A DNA stretch of 64,000 bases from Mimachlamys varia (GCA_947623455.1 OX392536.1:5637282-5701281); one strand, 5' to 3'; positions 13,471 to 24,938 are shown, numbered from the stretch's first letter. Notes: generated from the letters alone by a model not told the origin. Numbers and translations are program-made.

Positions 13471-13819
13471 TTGACATTCATGTCTTTAAAAGGTATTCTC
13501 TTATAAATTATGGATGTTGAAGCCATCCATACTCCCATAAAGTTCCCATGCAGCCCTAAATTGCATTTGACAAACGTAGAAAAGTCTTCATTCTTTTCAT
13601 CAGTCTCTAGTTGATCTCATTCTGTGCATCGTTCTGTTTGGTCTTTTAATTGATAATTAGGTTGTAAGGATAAAGTCTAAGTCTGTTTCTTTGTGACATA
13701 TTTTGCTATATATATATATATATAAAACCAGAGATGTGCAGGGATGCTGCACGACTTTCCATTCTTTGATTCTGGATTTGAATTTAGTCAATTATTGATG
13801 ACTGATCATCATATACTTA
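13471..13819. other. Unassigned AT-rich spacer with (TA)n
   Basis: I see no gene here. A short TA microsatellite lies at about 13,706-13,724. The rest is AT-rich unique-looking sequence between the left terminal repeat and the next nested element. Confidence 0.5.
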
Positions 13820-15307
13820 GGCCATACCAATTTGATTTATTGTTCTTCGGAAAATGAGATTTTAAAATTGGAGCGAGCGGGCGCAATTTCTTTTTGAATT
13901 TCTTAAAATTTCGAGCGAGCGGTAGTTTTCAAAAAACTAAATGTCAGAATAATTGTTTGACTATTGATATAATGTATCACAAAATAGAACATGTATTTAA
14001 ACTGTGGTAGCGTTTTTTAAAAATAGTTTCTATGGTACAAACTACTTGCATAATGCTGTGCAATAAAACAGCATTTGAGAGAAAAGCTTTCTTGAATTAC
14101 CTTATAAGAAGACCCATGCAAGGTCATTCATTCAAGTTAAGTGATTGAACCAAATCCGTAGGAAACACCTTTTAGCAACCACATTATTTTCTTGTAGGTA
14201 TTAAGATGCTTCTTTTCATGCAGAATGCATATTTGATTGAAATGATATAAATTAATGATGACAAAATATATGTATGATCACGGACTTAGAAAATCTAATC
14301 GAAATCCGTGGTATGATGTACCGCTATATAAAACAAACCCTGAAGGCTAGATGTATGACACTAGGTGTTTTGCTGACATAACCTTTGAGTTGCAGTAACA
14401 TTAATAATGATATTAATGGACACAAGCATTATTTGTGTACTATATATCCAAATCAGAAAGATTAATATCAGTTCATAAGCTGACGTCCCATATATGAATA
14501 AGTTCATTATTGTTTATCTCGTGGTTGAATAAGCATCATGAACCCAGTGTTCATCCATTCGGGATTTAAATGTTCTGACCACTGATGACTAAGTAACTAC
14601 GGCATCTGGAAGAGAGTTCGAATGGTAATACCTACAAACATATTTCAAAATATGAATAACAAAAACGTTTTTTAACTATCAACATTAGGTCTTGTCTACT
14701 AAAATAAGACTGATGAAATGACATTGATGTCTGCCAAATTGGGTCGATTGCTTGAGAAGAGTATCGATTTGAAATTCAATATAGAGGTGTTATTATAGTC
14801 GTACATTTGTATTAACAACATGTCTTCTGATGTTGTTTACTTAATTCAGGATTTTAAAAAATATTTGATTGAAGTCGCTTTTTAGTGAGACCGCTTGAGT
14901 TCCGTATTTTGTTTATTTGATCAAGATATCTTGGAACAATAAGTTATCTATTGCGGTATTTTGCAATACATTATGGCGACCGGATTATGTAGTGATCAAC
15001 ACGATAAAAGCAATTTTGACGCATTCTCAGTTTTCTTAATACACAAGTGAAAAAGCCTCGTCGCGCATTTCCCTTGTGTTGCTGCCGAAAAAAAAACTGC
15101 TTAAAATACCATTTTTACCTTTATTTCAATCATTCCAATGATCCAAAATGGCGTTTCTAAATTTTGAACCATTGTAAAATATATCCAGATTCGTCATTTT
15201 TCATTGACGCTAAAATTGGAGCGGTAATATTTTACTTTTACTTTTATTTTATTTTTCCAAAATAGGAGCGGTAAATCCGACGAACAATAAATCAAATTGG
15301 TATGGCC
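13820..15307. mobile_element. TTA-flanked element with 32-bp TIRs
   Basis: The left end reads GGCCATACCAATTTGATTTA and continues ttgttcttcgga. The right end, read in reverse complement from 15,307, is the same over 32 bases apart from one change. TTA lies immediately outside both ends (13,817-13,819 and 15,308-15,310), as expected of PIF/Harbinger-like elements, which duplicate TWA. Further in, both ends carry 'aattggagcg' and 'gagcggta' motifs, so sub-terminal similarity continues. I find no open frame that could be a transposase, so this is a non-autonomous or decayed copy of 1,488 bp. The family call rests only on target site and structure. Confidence 0.75.
14279..14310. repeat. Short hairpin CACGGA...TCCGTG
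   Basis: The stem pairs cacgga/tccgtg and ttaga/tctaa around a small interior. A near-perfect version recurs at 34,700-34,728 in a different nested element. Confidence 0.5.
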
Positions 15308-15640
15308 TTACATATATCTTTATATTAGTTTGCATGGATTTGGGTCTACTCGATCAAACCTTACTGAATCTTAAGAAGACAGTATAAAAATATACTACAT
15401 GTATATAAAACAACAGTATTGCAGTTTCGTTTCATTTATTACCTATTTGACAACGACATACATTATGAACATTGTTTACCATAACGGCGCTGCATGTATA
15501 TAACGACATGAAAAAACTAATTTTCTGAGAATGGAATGGCAGCCCCAATTCGGTGATAACGGTTGCTAACACCACAGAATTGTTAGGTATTGCAATAAGG
15601 AATAACAATAAACAACGTGGTTAAAGGTGCTTCCTTAGAG
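15308..15640. other. Unassigned spacer
   Basis: AT-rich sequence with no gene, clear repeat or inverted ends that I can recognise. Confidence 0.4.
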
Positions 15641-15689
15641 ACAACAGATAATTAATTATGGCCTCTTACTTACTTTACTTTGGCAGTTA

Positions 15690-15975
15690 TTTATGGACGC
15701 TCTGCAAACTTAGGGACTAAGCCTTTTTGGCTTCTTATAATTACTGCTGAATTTTTTATGCTGGGGCCTGATATAATTTTTTCGGGTATTTATGTCATTA
15801 ACTGGTAATTTTTTAAACTCCTTACAAAAGAGAAGAGACCGTGGGCAGAAGCCTTTGTATGAGAGAAACTTTTTACTCAGAGTCGGCCGAGCTGCGAACC
15901 CTCGACCTTCCACACACAGCATGTTAACACGATCTGGTCAAATGGTCTAGACCGTTCAGCTAACGAGGCATCTGA
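15690..15975 (-). mobile_element. SINE-like element, tRNA-derived head
   Basis: Read on the minus strand from about 15,970, the sequence begins with a tRNA-like head. It has an A-box-like segment (gttagctgaacggtctag) and, about 55 bases on, a B-box-like segment (gagggttcgcagctcgg). A body of roughly 190 bases follows, down to about 15,690. The anticodon arm does not fold cleanly, so a functional tRNA is unlikely. An open frame of 70 codons here is incidental. Both element limits are uncertain because no target duplication is obvious. Confidence 0.5.
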
Positions 15976-16740
15976 GATAGATGAACATCTTAACAAGGGA
16001 TGATATTGGGAGCTTTCTCAACAGATTATCAACGATTGGCCTATTTTAGAATAATTGCTGTCTAAATACATTATATGATAAAGGGAACCTAACTAATTTT
16101 CGTATTAATGAATGAAAGTAAATAAAATGTTTAGGTTTGGATGGCAAGAAAGGCTGGTATTGATTTCATCAACAAATCTCTTCTGCACATTTCATTCTTT
16201 TAAAATCAAAAGTTTATTTCCCCTTACAGTCATTATGCATTTTGGTATTGGATTAATTACAAAGTGTTCATCAAGACAATATACCTTTTCTGCATATACC
16301 TGGTAAAAGCAAATAAACCTAAACAATTTCATTCATGGACAGTGGATGAACAGACAGATTTTCCTTAAGCCAGAAATCCTCATCATCTTGTGGGCACCAT
16401 TAATAAAATCTGAAAGAAAAGAAAAATATTTAGAGCTACCTGTATCCTTCTCATATGCATATTATGAACATTTAAGATTTAAATACCTGGTAATATTACA
16501 GACGTTATAATGTTAAATAAAACTAGATGGCGCAGACATGGAAACTATTTCTAAGGCCCCGCTATGGCAGCATTAATTCAATATGTAAAGAATCTATCAA
16601 CGAGTCTAAATGAAAATAGAATAAAAGGTAGATATGTAGCTCTAAACATCTGAAAGTCACAATTATCAATTAGTTACAAGTTGGATGCACACATATACAA
16701 CACTGACACATCAGGAAAGGCCCCAGTTTGTTATTTAACC
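15976..16740. other. Unassigned non-coding stretch
   Basis: I see no gene. Short open frames have no recognisable composition, and no inverted or tandem repeats stand out. Confidence 0.4.
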
Positions 16741-16989
16741 CTTATAGTTTAGCAGTTAATTAAGAGATGTTATATTTGACTTGCCCTTTGATCCAATGAC
16801 CTTGACATTAAGTGGGTTGACACCTTGTTTGGTTACTGCCAACTTCATAACGTCTTAACAAAAATAGAACTGTACGCCAATGGCCTTATACCTCCTGCTA
16901 CCACTCCCTTAGCAATAAAAACTTTATCAGGCAATTTTGATCACAAACAAACTTTTATCTGCAGATCACCTCTTCACATCATCCCTAAC

Positions 16990-17297
16990 ATTCCTGCGTA
17001 GTTTCATTGAAATTGGTGACAGGTTAAGAAGAAGTTTTCCTGACAAACATTCCAACAAAAACCTGTTTATAGTGACCTGGTTACCATGGCAACCAAAAGT
17101 CTGCATAAAATAACCTGCATGCATATCTACACTTGGTCTCTTTCATTCATGTGAAGCTTCATTGAAATTGGTTTACTGGTTTAGAAGGAGTTGTGTGGTC
17201 TAAATTTTCCAAAAAAAACCTGTTTATACGAGCTTATTACCATGACAACCTAAATTTCTGTTAAAGTAAAACCTGGTTACCATGGCAACTAAAATTA
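16990..17297 (+). repeat. Two imperfect tandem units with RFX-like X-boxes
   Basis: Two units about 155 bp apart share, in order, 'ttcattgaaattggt', 'ggtttaagaaggagtt'-like sequence, 'aaaacctgttta' and 'ggttaccatggcaac'. The first unit starts near 17,004 and the second near 17,157. The motif GTTACCATGGCAAC (17,080-17,093 and 17,276-17,289, with a weaker copy at 17,236-17,249) is an inverted-repeat X-box of the type bound by RFX factors. I associate this repeat family with bivalve genomes. Its mechanism of spread is not visible. Confidence 0.6.
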
Positions 17298-17300
17298 GAT

Positions 17301-17311
17301 GGGGGGGGGGG
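17301..17311 (+). repeat. Poly-G run
   Basis: Eleven consecutive G directly follow the X-box repeat. Confidence 0.9.
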
Positions 17312-18429
17312 TATAATGTACAATGATGCAGGTATCAAGTTTCATCATTATATCTTCAAAAATTGCACTTGTGACCTTTGGAAATTATAAAAATAAAACA
17401 AGAGGCAGAAATTGAAAAACAAAATATTACTGTTTTCTTAATTGTTTCAGAATTAACATCCGTCTTTGTAAAATATAAAAAATGTGAATCCTGCTAAATT
17501 CATATCTCTATAGGCAAACTAGATTAATTGATGGAAGTTGATATTTTAAATTTGTTGCATATTTGTTTATGAATAATTTTGTTATTTATGATTTTTTTTC
17601 CAGCTTTATGGCTAAAGGACTTGTTTTTTGGTATTGTGGGGGCCCTAAAGGAATCACACAACTAAATCAGCCTATCACGAAGTGTTTCATACGTTTGTAG
17701 TCCCTACCGAAAATTTGTTCCGGCTAAGTACAGTGATTCTGAATAATCTAAATAGGTAATTGTTGACATATTCTGCATTGAATGAAATCTATAGATATTT
17801 AACTTTACAAAAATGTATACTTTTGGTAGATTTTGATATGTGATGGCGGATTGATATGGGGTCAAAAGTCAGAGGGTGTTCCCGTCCCATTTCACTGGTT
17901 TGATATGTAAATTTCCAGTTGCCCGAAGCAGATGACCGTAGCGAGCTAAAATGCCACGAAACTTCTGATAAAATGTCATTTGACGTCTTTGCCATGTATG
18001 TATCTGTGAATCCAGGCAGTTGTCACTAGTGTTGAACTTCAAATATTAAAGTTATTAGCTCTAAAGCTGAGTAATAACATATAGTAAATTATTTAGTTGT
18101 GCGAGTCCTAAATGGGGTCAAAAGGGACTTTTTTTGGCTTCAATAAATTATCTAGTCAAATTCTTACCATTCTTTAAAGTAGTTAATGATCCCTTGTTAC
18201 TATGTCCTACCAAGTTCCATGTGGTTGTAATCATTATCATGAATTTATTTAGGGTTAGTTATAATGGAACTTTTTGGGAAATTCTCTCACGAGTACCAGT
18301 CAGAAATAATGTGAAGTTGAACGGCTTTATCAGCGTTGTTTTACTTTTACAGTGGCTTTTTTTTTAAATTTGATTCTTAAAATCTGCTACTCATTTAGCA
18401 GAAACCATTTATAACAATAAAACTCAACT
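17312..18429. other. Unassigned non-coding stretch
   Basis: AT-rich sequence. Open frames of 60-80 codons exist on both strands but show no motif or splice context that I trust. No repeat recognised. Confidence 0.4.
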
Positions 18430-18466
18430 CCCCCCCCCCCCCCCCCAGCCACACACACACCACACA
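18430..18466 (+). repeat. Poly-C run followed by (CA)n
   Basis: About 17 C are followed by agcc and a short interrupted CA microsatellite. Confidence 0.95.
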
Positions 18467-19410
18467 TAACATCTGTGTTAAAACTTGATGATAATAATAG
18501 TTCAAATAAATTGTTGCTTATTTCTTGAAAAATAGATAAAGTTTTAATTTATTTTGATATTCCTTTTCCTAACAGATGCATAAATATATGGGTTTTTTTT
18601 TAATTAAACTTCATACTAATTTTGTGTTTGAAAACATATTTTTACTGGATTTCAGCTTTATATACAAATATAATTTATGATATAATTATAATGTTTGTCT
18701 GTAGTCACCACGCACAATATACTAGTATGTGCATTCAAATGCATTCATTTTGCAATTATTATTATTATCTACCTTTAACATAAACTGTATTCATTTCCTG
18801 AATTTTTCAAATTGCTAATACATGTACTTACATTGATACTGCCAAGTGTACACTGTTATGCTGGCAGATATGGCCTCTATCTTCCAATTCAAGCTGTCTT
18901 TCCATTTTTTCTTAGTTGATTCCACTTCTTTGGACATAATTAAAGTGTACCAAGATGCCATAGTTAAAAATATCAGTATGTGTCCGAGCTATCTAGATCA
19001 TGTACATCACACATTTGCCAATCCCACTTTTCCTTACTAGTGTCAAGTGTGTAAATAAAGGAGGCCAGTTTGCAGCTGGGCACCTGAGGCACTGTATTAT
19101 AATCACAGTCACATGGAGCTTGGCGGGATCTGATAGGCTAGATGATAGGTCAGTCGCCTGGTGCTGTATCATGCCTCATTTTGTATCATAGACGGGCTAC
19201 CAGCCCCTAAGTTTTTATGGTGAATTTCTCTACCTGAATTTTACTAATACCTTTATATAATCTCCCCTAGTTTAAAACTTTAGGATTTAGTCTAGCATCA
19301 GACATTAAAGTGATCAAAATTATTTAGAGTTATTTTGTTTCCAAGTAATTCAAAATCTGTATACATGTAAAAGATGTGCATTGATTAGGTTGCCTTACAA
19401 GCGTGAGCTG
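18467..19410. other. Unassigned non-coding stretch
   Basis: AT-rich with several T homopolymers. No gene, tandem repeat or inverted-repeat element recognised. Confidence 0.4.
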
Positions 19411-19417
19411 TAGGGAA

Positions 19418-19560
19418 TTTCCCTTTAGCTCAGTTGGTAGAGCATCGGTCTGGAGCGCCAAGGGTCATGGGTTCTCGTCCTATTACATAACATCTAGAGA
19501 CATTTAGGGCCAGCCTAGCTGTGAGGGAGCACTTTCACTGTACATAATGTTATACCTTTA
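19418..19560 (+). mobile_element. SINE-like element, tRNA-derived head
   Basis: The head contains a good A box (TTTAGCTCAGTTGGTAGAGC, which also closes as a D stem GCTC/GAGC). About 33 bases later comes a B-box-like segment (gggttctcgtcc) whose T stem pairs with one G-T pair. The anticodon stem is poor and no acceptor stem closes, which points to a SINE head rather than a working tRNA gene. About 80 bases of non-tRNA sequence follow. The 3' limit is a guess. Confidence 0.6.
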
Positions 19561-19816
19561 TTACAATAACGATTCTGCATACATCATAATAGGTTATAAT
19601 TTCAACATTTCCATCAGTTGTTTGAAAATTTGTGGAAATTAAATGTCATGAGCAACGAAAATATCCTATTAGATGTTAAAATTGTTTCTCTTTGGTACAA
19701 TGTCATCAATGACAATAGGATCAATGAGAGAAATAATTCAAGAACCATTGATAAGATTCATTCATGGGTAGATAGAAAGTTATTTACTAAACATATGAGA
19801 TAACATAAATAACCTA

Positions 19817-20403
19817 CTGTAAACGTACTTAATTTGGCGCAATCAAATTTTAGCGCATTTTCAGTGTTTGTCATATTAGCGCAATGATAAATTCGCGCAT
19901 CAGTGAAAATAACTATATAAGCAGTATCTTAAAGGCCCAATGTACGTAACTTTCGGCAAAACTTGAAGCGAAAATCAAGCCTAATAACTTATTATATTTA
20001 TAGTTTTAGTTAAGATTAACTGGTATCAGCAATTTTTAAGATGAATTCTTACGCGGTCACCAGTACAGCAGCAGTTGAAACACGCTATTTGTAAACACGC
20101 GTCCATTTTGAACCTTCGGTTTGTTGTTGAAGTGGGCCCCACCTGAATTATTTTCAATTCTTCAGATTTTTTTGTCAAGAGTTTCTTGTTAGTTACCGCT
20201 CAGGTTAACTTCGTTTTAGGCTTATTTTTGCATGGTTATCAACTGGATTTTTTTTCAGAATTTTTCAGAATCACGAAAATTTCCCTGAAAGTTACGTATA
20301 TTGGGCCTTTAAAACTCCAATGAGCGTAATCATATTTTAGCGCAAAACTTTCAACGCGAAAAGCGCTAAAATAAGATTACCGCGAAAATATGTACGTTTA
20401 CAG
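19817..20403. mobile_element. Outer MITE, ends CTGTAAACGTAC
   Basis: The left end CTGTAAACGTAC and right end GTACGTTTACAG are exact reverse complements. Pairing continues inward over roughly 50 bases through attttagcgc-type sequence repeated in both arms. Without the inner insertion the element would be about 207 bp. There is no coding sequence. The target duplication is not clear (TA on the left, CA on the right). The repeated gcgc/gcgaaa motifs make both arms locally GC-rich against an AT-rich background. Confidence 0.7.
19933..20308. mobile_element. Inner MITE, TTAA target site
   Basis: The ends pair over 22 bases with one mismatch (left begins AGGCCCAATGTACGTAAC; right ends with its complement, attgggcct). 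TTAA flanks both sides (19,929-19,932 and 20,309-20,312). It splits the outer MITE into two arms that join cleanly if it is removed. TTAA duplication is typical of piggyBac- and Kolobok-mobilised elements. The 376 bp hold no open frame. Confidence 0.8.
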
Positions 20404-21637
20404 CATTACATCAGTGACCTTTGTTGAAATTGAATACTTGCAACCTTTGGGTAGCATTTCCGAATAGGTATCTTGATTTAAATTATTGAGCTAACACTTC
20501 CTGATCCAAATGTTGTATCAGTACTACAATGCATTCTTTTTATATCATGTTGCATTTGTCAGACAAAAACAATTGACATTAACAGATATGTGACATTCAG
20601 AGAAACATTTTTTCCACTAAATCTAGTGCATTTCCAATCTCAATAACTGAAAGTAAGCTATTCAAAGTATATATGAAGATGTTTCAATCTATAGATAATA
20701 TTGTTTCATCAAAAACATTTTTTTTTTGTTATTTTAATTTTATTTTCTATGCAATATTTTGTACAAGTTGTATTTGAAATCAATGGAAATGACATCTATG
20801 ATCTTACACAGATTATATAGAGTGAGAAATGGTGTTCTGAAAAAAAACATGATATAAAGAAGAATGCGATATTAACAGGAGTGATATTAAGTGGAATTCA
20901 CTGTATTATGACTTCCAAATGTATTTGTTTAATCAGTAAGCCAACAATACTTCTGCTTGAATTGTGGAATGTATCAACAGAAGTGACATAAAGTATTAGC
21001 ATGATTGGTGTAGAGAGTTCCCCCACAATTAAACTTCCCTTGACCCCACACTTACTGTATGTAGCAGGCATGATGCTGGGCTTGATATAGCCTGTAACAC
21101 AGCAGTCCATAACCATATGCTTAGTACTTCTTATAAATTTATATAATTTGAATGATGTTACCATGAAAAGGCTCTGGTTGTATTCATATATCTGTATTCA
21201 GCACTTCATATATGTGATATATGTAAGTAGAATGCAGGTGTAAAGCAATTCTTAATGATACATTAAGTTGTAAGTTGTATCAGGAGAGTTCCTCCAATCC
21301 CCTGTTTACCTTTTACTTACATTGTACATCACCTGTAGATAACTAGACTACAGTATATAGGGTTGGAAATATAGAAAGTATTCTCTAAAAATTGAGTTGT
21401 ACTTAGTCATATTTAATTGCTATAACTTGTCAAATTTGCTGGAAACTTTGTCACAAAATGTTACTTTCCAAGCCTAGAAGTTGCTTTCAAAAGTCCCTCA
21501 GCTTACCCCATCAACCAAAAAAGTTACATTTTTACTTGCAGTTCACTCAGTAAAATATAATGAAACACCTAGTTTCCAATACGTACTCGCATAAATAACA
21601 GTGCTGTAATAAAACAATCGTGATAAGGCGGGTTGAA
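20404..21637. other. Unassigned non-coding stretch
   Basis: No gene or structured repeat recognised. An open frame of 88 codons on the minus strand (20,898-21,164) shows no domain or motif that I can name, and I do not call it. Confidence 0.4.
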
Positions 21638-22304
21638 TGACAAGCCGTTTGGGATTTTAACTATTAAATACAGATATCTACATTTTAAATAGAGATATCT
21701 ACCTTTGAATATATGGAAAATAAAGATTTTTCTATAACAACTACAGATATTTATTAAAATTAGAGAGATCTCCATTAGAAATACAGATATCCATTTGAAT
21801 TACAGATATCTTAATCTTAATTAAGTATATCTTTATTTCAATTACAGATATCAGCATTTCATTGTAAGTAGAGACGATCTGTATTAAGATAGAAATATCT
21901 CTGATTCAAATAGATATCTCTCTTTTAATAAAGAGAGCTGTAATTGAAATAGAAATATAGGTGTGTTATATAATTTAATACAGCTATAAATCTTTAATTT
22001 TAATTTTAAAAAATCTCTATTTGACTAGAAATAGAGATATCTGTATTTAATCACAATGAAGGGAAAAAGATTGCTCCCTTTGTCTAATTATTTTACGCAA
22101 GACAGAAGCTATGTCCCAAAAAATATTTGAAATAGCAGGAAATGCTAATCAATTTGGGATACAATCCCTAATTCTTTCATTCCTTTTACCAGCCCTTAAC
22201 CTCAATAACTGGTCATCTGTTCTTTCTATGGTACTCTGTATAACCGCAACAGTTCTCTCTACTTTCTGCAGTACAGCTGCAATGAAAGTCTCCTGCCGAC
22301 TGGC

Positions 22305-22435
22305 CACAGGCACTTATTATTACACTCCGTATTTCAGGTCTTGTCTTGCTGAGGGTCCACTACGTACTGTATATGTAACATGTATGTAGATAAACCTTGG
22401 AAAGACTGTGGTTATTCATTTAATAAGTGCCTGTG
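22305..22435. repeat. Small inverted-repeat element, ends CACAGGCACTTATTA
   Basis: CACAGGCACTTATTA at 22,305 is matched exactly by TAATAAGTGCCTGTG ending at 22,435. The outermost 11 bases (CACAGGCACTT) are the same as those of the hairpin element at 35,256-35,653, so the two may share a mobilising enzyme. No 8-bp duplication is seen here. Confidence 0.5.
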
Positions 22436-22882
22436 TGGCCAGCGCTAGATCAACAGCCGTTCATGTATCCACAGGTTGGAGAACAATACTTTTTTCTGTG
22501 TTTTAAATTTTAATTCTTCAGACTGAGACAAACATATATGAATAAAGATATGCTTATTTAGAATAAAAATATCTGAATCTAAATTAAACATACCTTAATT
22601 TTCAAATAATTACATATATCTCAATTGAAATAGCAATATATGTTTTTGAATTGAAGACAACTGTGAAATTATACGATTATGAAATAGAGACATCAGTATT
22701 TTAGTTAGAGATATCTATTTCAAATAAAGCTTAGTAATCTTTATTTCAATTAAATATATCTTCATAAGGACAAGAAATAGATATCTCTGATTGAAATAGA
22801 GATATCTCTTTTTCAATTAGAGATATATGTTATTCAAATATAGATATCCCTATTTGAAATACAGATATTTCTAATTTAATTA

Positions 22883-23021
22883 AGGAATGACCACAATTTA
22901 TTTCAGGTTATATGGTATATACCGACGAAAATGTGTGCACTTTGCATAAATTCGCGAAGCAGTTTATGCAAAAAAGTGTGATATATACCGTATAACCCTG
23001 AAATAAATTGTGGTCATTCCT
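22883..23021. mobile_element. TA-flanked palindromic MITE
   Basis: AGGAATGACCACAATTTATT at the left is repeated in inverse at the right. The arms pair almost throughout (about 60 bases each) around a short centre, so single strands would fold into one long hairpin. TA lies outside both ends (22,881-22,882 and 23,022-23,023), as for Tc1/mariner-type insertions. It interrupts the GATATC-rich element. A related small palindrome, AGGTTATACGATATAACCT, follows at about 23,227-23,245. Confidence 0.75.
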
Positions 23022-23984
23022 TATAATTTCATTTCTGAACATACATAATTATATAAGACATAGGTCTTATAAAATAATTTGGAACTAATTATGACAAAAA
23101 ATTGAATGGTTTTGCAAAAAACACTACTGTGTGCATAAATTTCATCTTTAAACAACTTGATTACAAAATACTGCGCAAAACATAGCGGTATATGACGTCA
23201 TCACTTTTTGCATTGTCTGATTTTTGAGGTTATACGATATAACCTGAAAAAGTTTAACATTTGGGTAATAGGCAAAATTAAATTATATAAAGATATTTCA
23301 ATTTCAATTTTTGAAATAGAGATATCTGTATTTGCAATAGAGATATTGTTTTTAAATTTAAATAGAGATATTGTTTTTAAATAAAGATATCTTTACCTAA
23401 ATAGGTTAAAACCCAAACGGCTTGTCAAAGGGATATACTGGTGGAAACATAAACTTTGTCTTAACTTAGAAGGCCCGAAAGCAAACTTGCATGTTTATAC
23501 CTCCGTGTTGAGATTACATTAATGACCGAACAAGTGTAATTGAAACAATGTTATGTTCAATTATAGAGTTTCCTGTTAAAGGTTGAGATTGATTGCTTCC
23601 TGCTGGTGCACCGATGCTGGCAGGTGAACTAATTGTTTTATGTCAGATAAGGCCGAGATTCAGAGCATTTGGTTGTCCAGGCAAACCACCAGCTAACTAA
23701 TCTCTACAGCTAATTTATGTGACAAGTCGGCAGCCCAAACCTGGCTGGTATGGGGAGGGGTGCTGGTCTGTACCGTAATGTGTAACATGATACCCCTCCA
23801 ATCATGATAACTGTGAATTGAAAGTGTGCTCACATTACCTAGCTGTGAAAAACAAAACAATACATGTCATATCGTTCAATATTATTCCTAGGATTTATTG
23901 ATGTAAAATTAAATTTAAAATATTTATTTGACAGAGTATTATGTCACACAATATATGAAGATTTATGAACATTTTGTATAAAAC

Positions 23985-24781
23985 CTATTCCCATCTATGA
24001 CCCATGTATGGGATTAAGGATTTGGGTATAAATTCCTCACACATGAAAGTACACACACCGGCATAACTTCACGTTGATGAGTTACAACCCATTCACCTTC
24101 TTCCATGCAGCGTTTTTTCAAAACATATCTAAGGATCATTCCATCCTCCAAGATTGCTTATCACTTTCATGTATTTAGAATATCTATCTTTTCTGATGAC
24201 ACTGTTCTCAAGACATGGTGCTTGTCCATTTCCCAACCATTGGTGGTTATGTGACGTCACACATGGAGTCTGGAAACAATGGGGACAATCATAATCTTGT
24301 AATTTAGACACAGACGGACTACCATCTTGCTGTAGTGCAGATGTGTCCGTTGATATACGGGTAGTTGAACTCCCTGATTGATGTGGTGCAGATGTGTCAG
24401 GACCACATTTCATGTCCAACCTTTTTTTTTTCTTTGATATCACCTCTGAAACCCAAAACAATATGACGCCTTATAAATTATACTCTATCATGATCAGAGA
24501 TCTATAACACCTAACACGCATAGGTGCACAGTACTCTAAATATTTTGCTACTTGTAAAATATATGATTCATTGATGGCACATGTAACATTGACACTCTTA
24601 TTCAAGTATCTTTTCTTGATTTTAGTAATGGAAACAATAACACAATAATTTTATCACATTCATAAAATATATAAATACATACCTGTTCTTGTGTGTATGT
24701 CCATCCATTTTCTTGGTAGAGTTGTTTTATTGCAATTTCTTGCTCTTCGGTGAGGGAATGTTTGATAGTGTATGTAGCCAT
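23985..24781 (-). pseudogene. Spliced Cys/His-rich protein, P2X7 ballast-like C-terminus
   Basis: Exon 1 (24,781-24,683) starts at ATG in context aggcATGG and encodes 33 residues with LTEEQE and NGWTYTQEQ. It ends CAG|gtatgt. Exon 2 probably starts at 24,443, after tttcagag, in the same phase. It encodes a basic KKKKR patch, a Ser/Thr/Gly-rich stretch, then CPHCFQTPC, HQWLGNG and a Tyr-rich segment ending GGWNDP. There the frame shifts near 24,130. RYVLKKRCMEEGEW and REVMPVCVLSCVR..YPNP follow in the next frame. A second shift precedes PYMGHRW and a stop at 23,985-23,987. The pattern R-x-[IV]-[LM]-P-x-C-x4-[IV]-R-x2-[FY]-P...Y-x-G resembles the C-terminal cysteine domain of vertebrate P2X7 receptors; that family link is from memory. 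The gene is divergent from the transposase across about 157 bp. Two frameshifts make it a pseudogene, unless they are assembly errors. Confidence 0.55.
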
Positions 24782-24938
24782 GCCTGTCCACAGGGAAGGT
24801 GTATATGACACTTGAACTTGATACAGGTCACATACATGCACGTGTGTGTTACACAGATAGCCAATCAGTGAGGCTCTTTTATCTAGCCAGCAGTTTCAAA
24901 TTTGAAAATTACATCAGTTTGATTAAACTAAATTCAAA
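24782..24938. promoter_or_regulatory. Shared upstream region of the divergent gene pair
   Basis: The 157 bases between the two start codons must hold the promoters of both genes if they are or were transcribed. I see no convincing TATA box or initiator. The assignment rests only on the head-to-head arrangement. Confidence 0.3.

Larger units (their letters stand above)
21638..23427. mobile_element. GATATC-palindrome-rich element with TIRs
   Basis: TGACAAGCCGTTTGGG at 21,638 is the reverse complement of the sequence ending at 23,427, and the match extends through a further ttttaac with one inserted base. Between the ends lie more than fifteen loosely spaced copies of an AT-rich palindromic motif of the type aaatagAGATATCTgtattt, every 20-35 bases, at 21,665-22,050, 22,540-22,870 and 23,280-23,400. 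The middle (about 22,060-22,510) is ordinary sequence, and another hairpin element sits at 22,883-23,021. No clear target duplication is seen. No coding capacity is recognised. Confidence 0.6.

Noticed and set aside
13350..13538. 62-codon minus-strand open frame at the inner edge of the left TIR
   Set aside because: It overlaps the decayed subterminal repeats and is not preserved in the right TIR.
19418..19490. Functional tRNA gene
   Set aside because: The A and B boxes and D arm are good, but the anticodon and acceptor stems do not pair. A tRNA-derived SINE head is the better reading. The same holds for 29,572-29,645.
22111..22389. 92-codon plus-strand open frame with hydrophobic stretch
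   Set aside because: No recognisable domain. It ends inside the small inverted-repeat element at 22,305-22,435, so its C-terminal part is repeat sequence.
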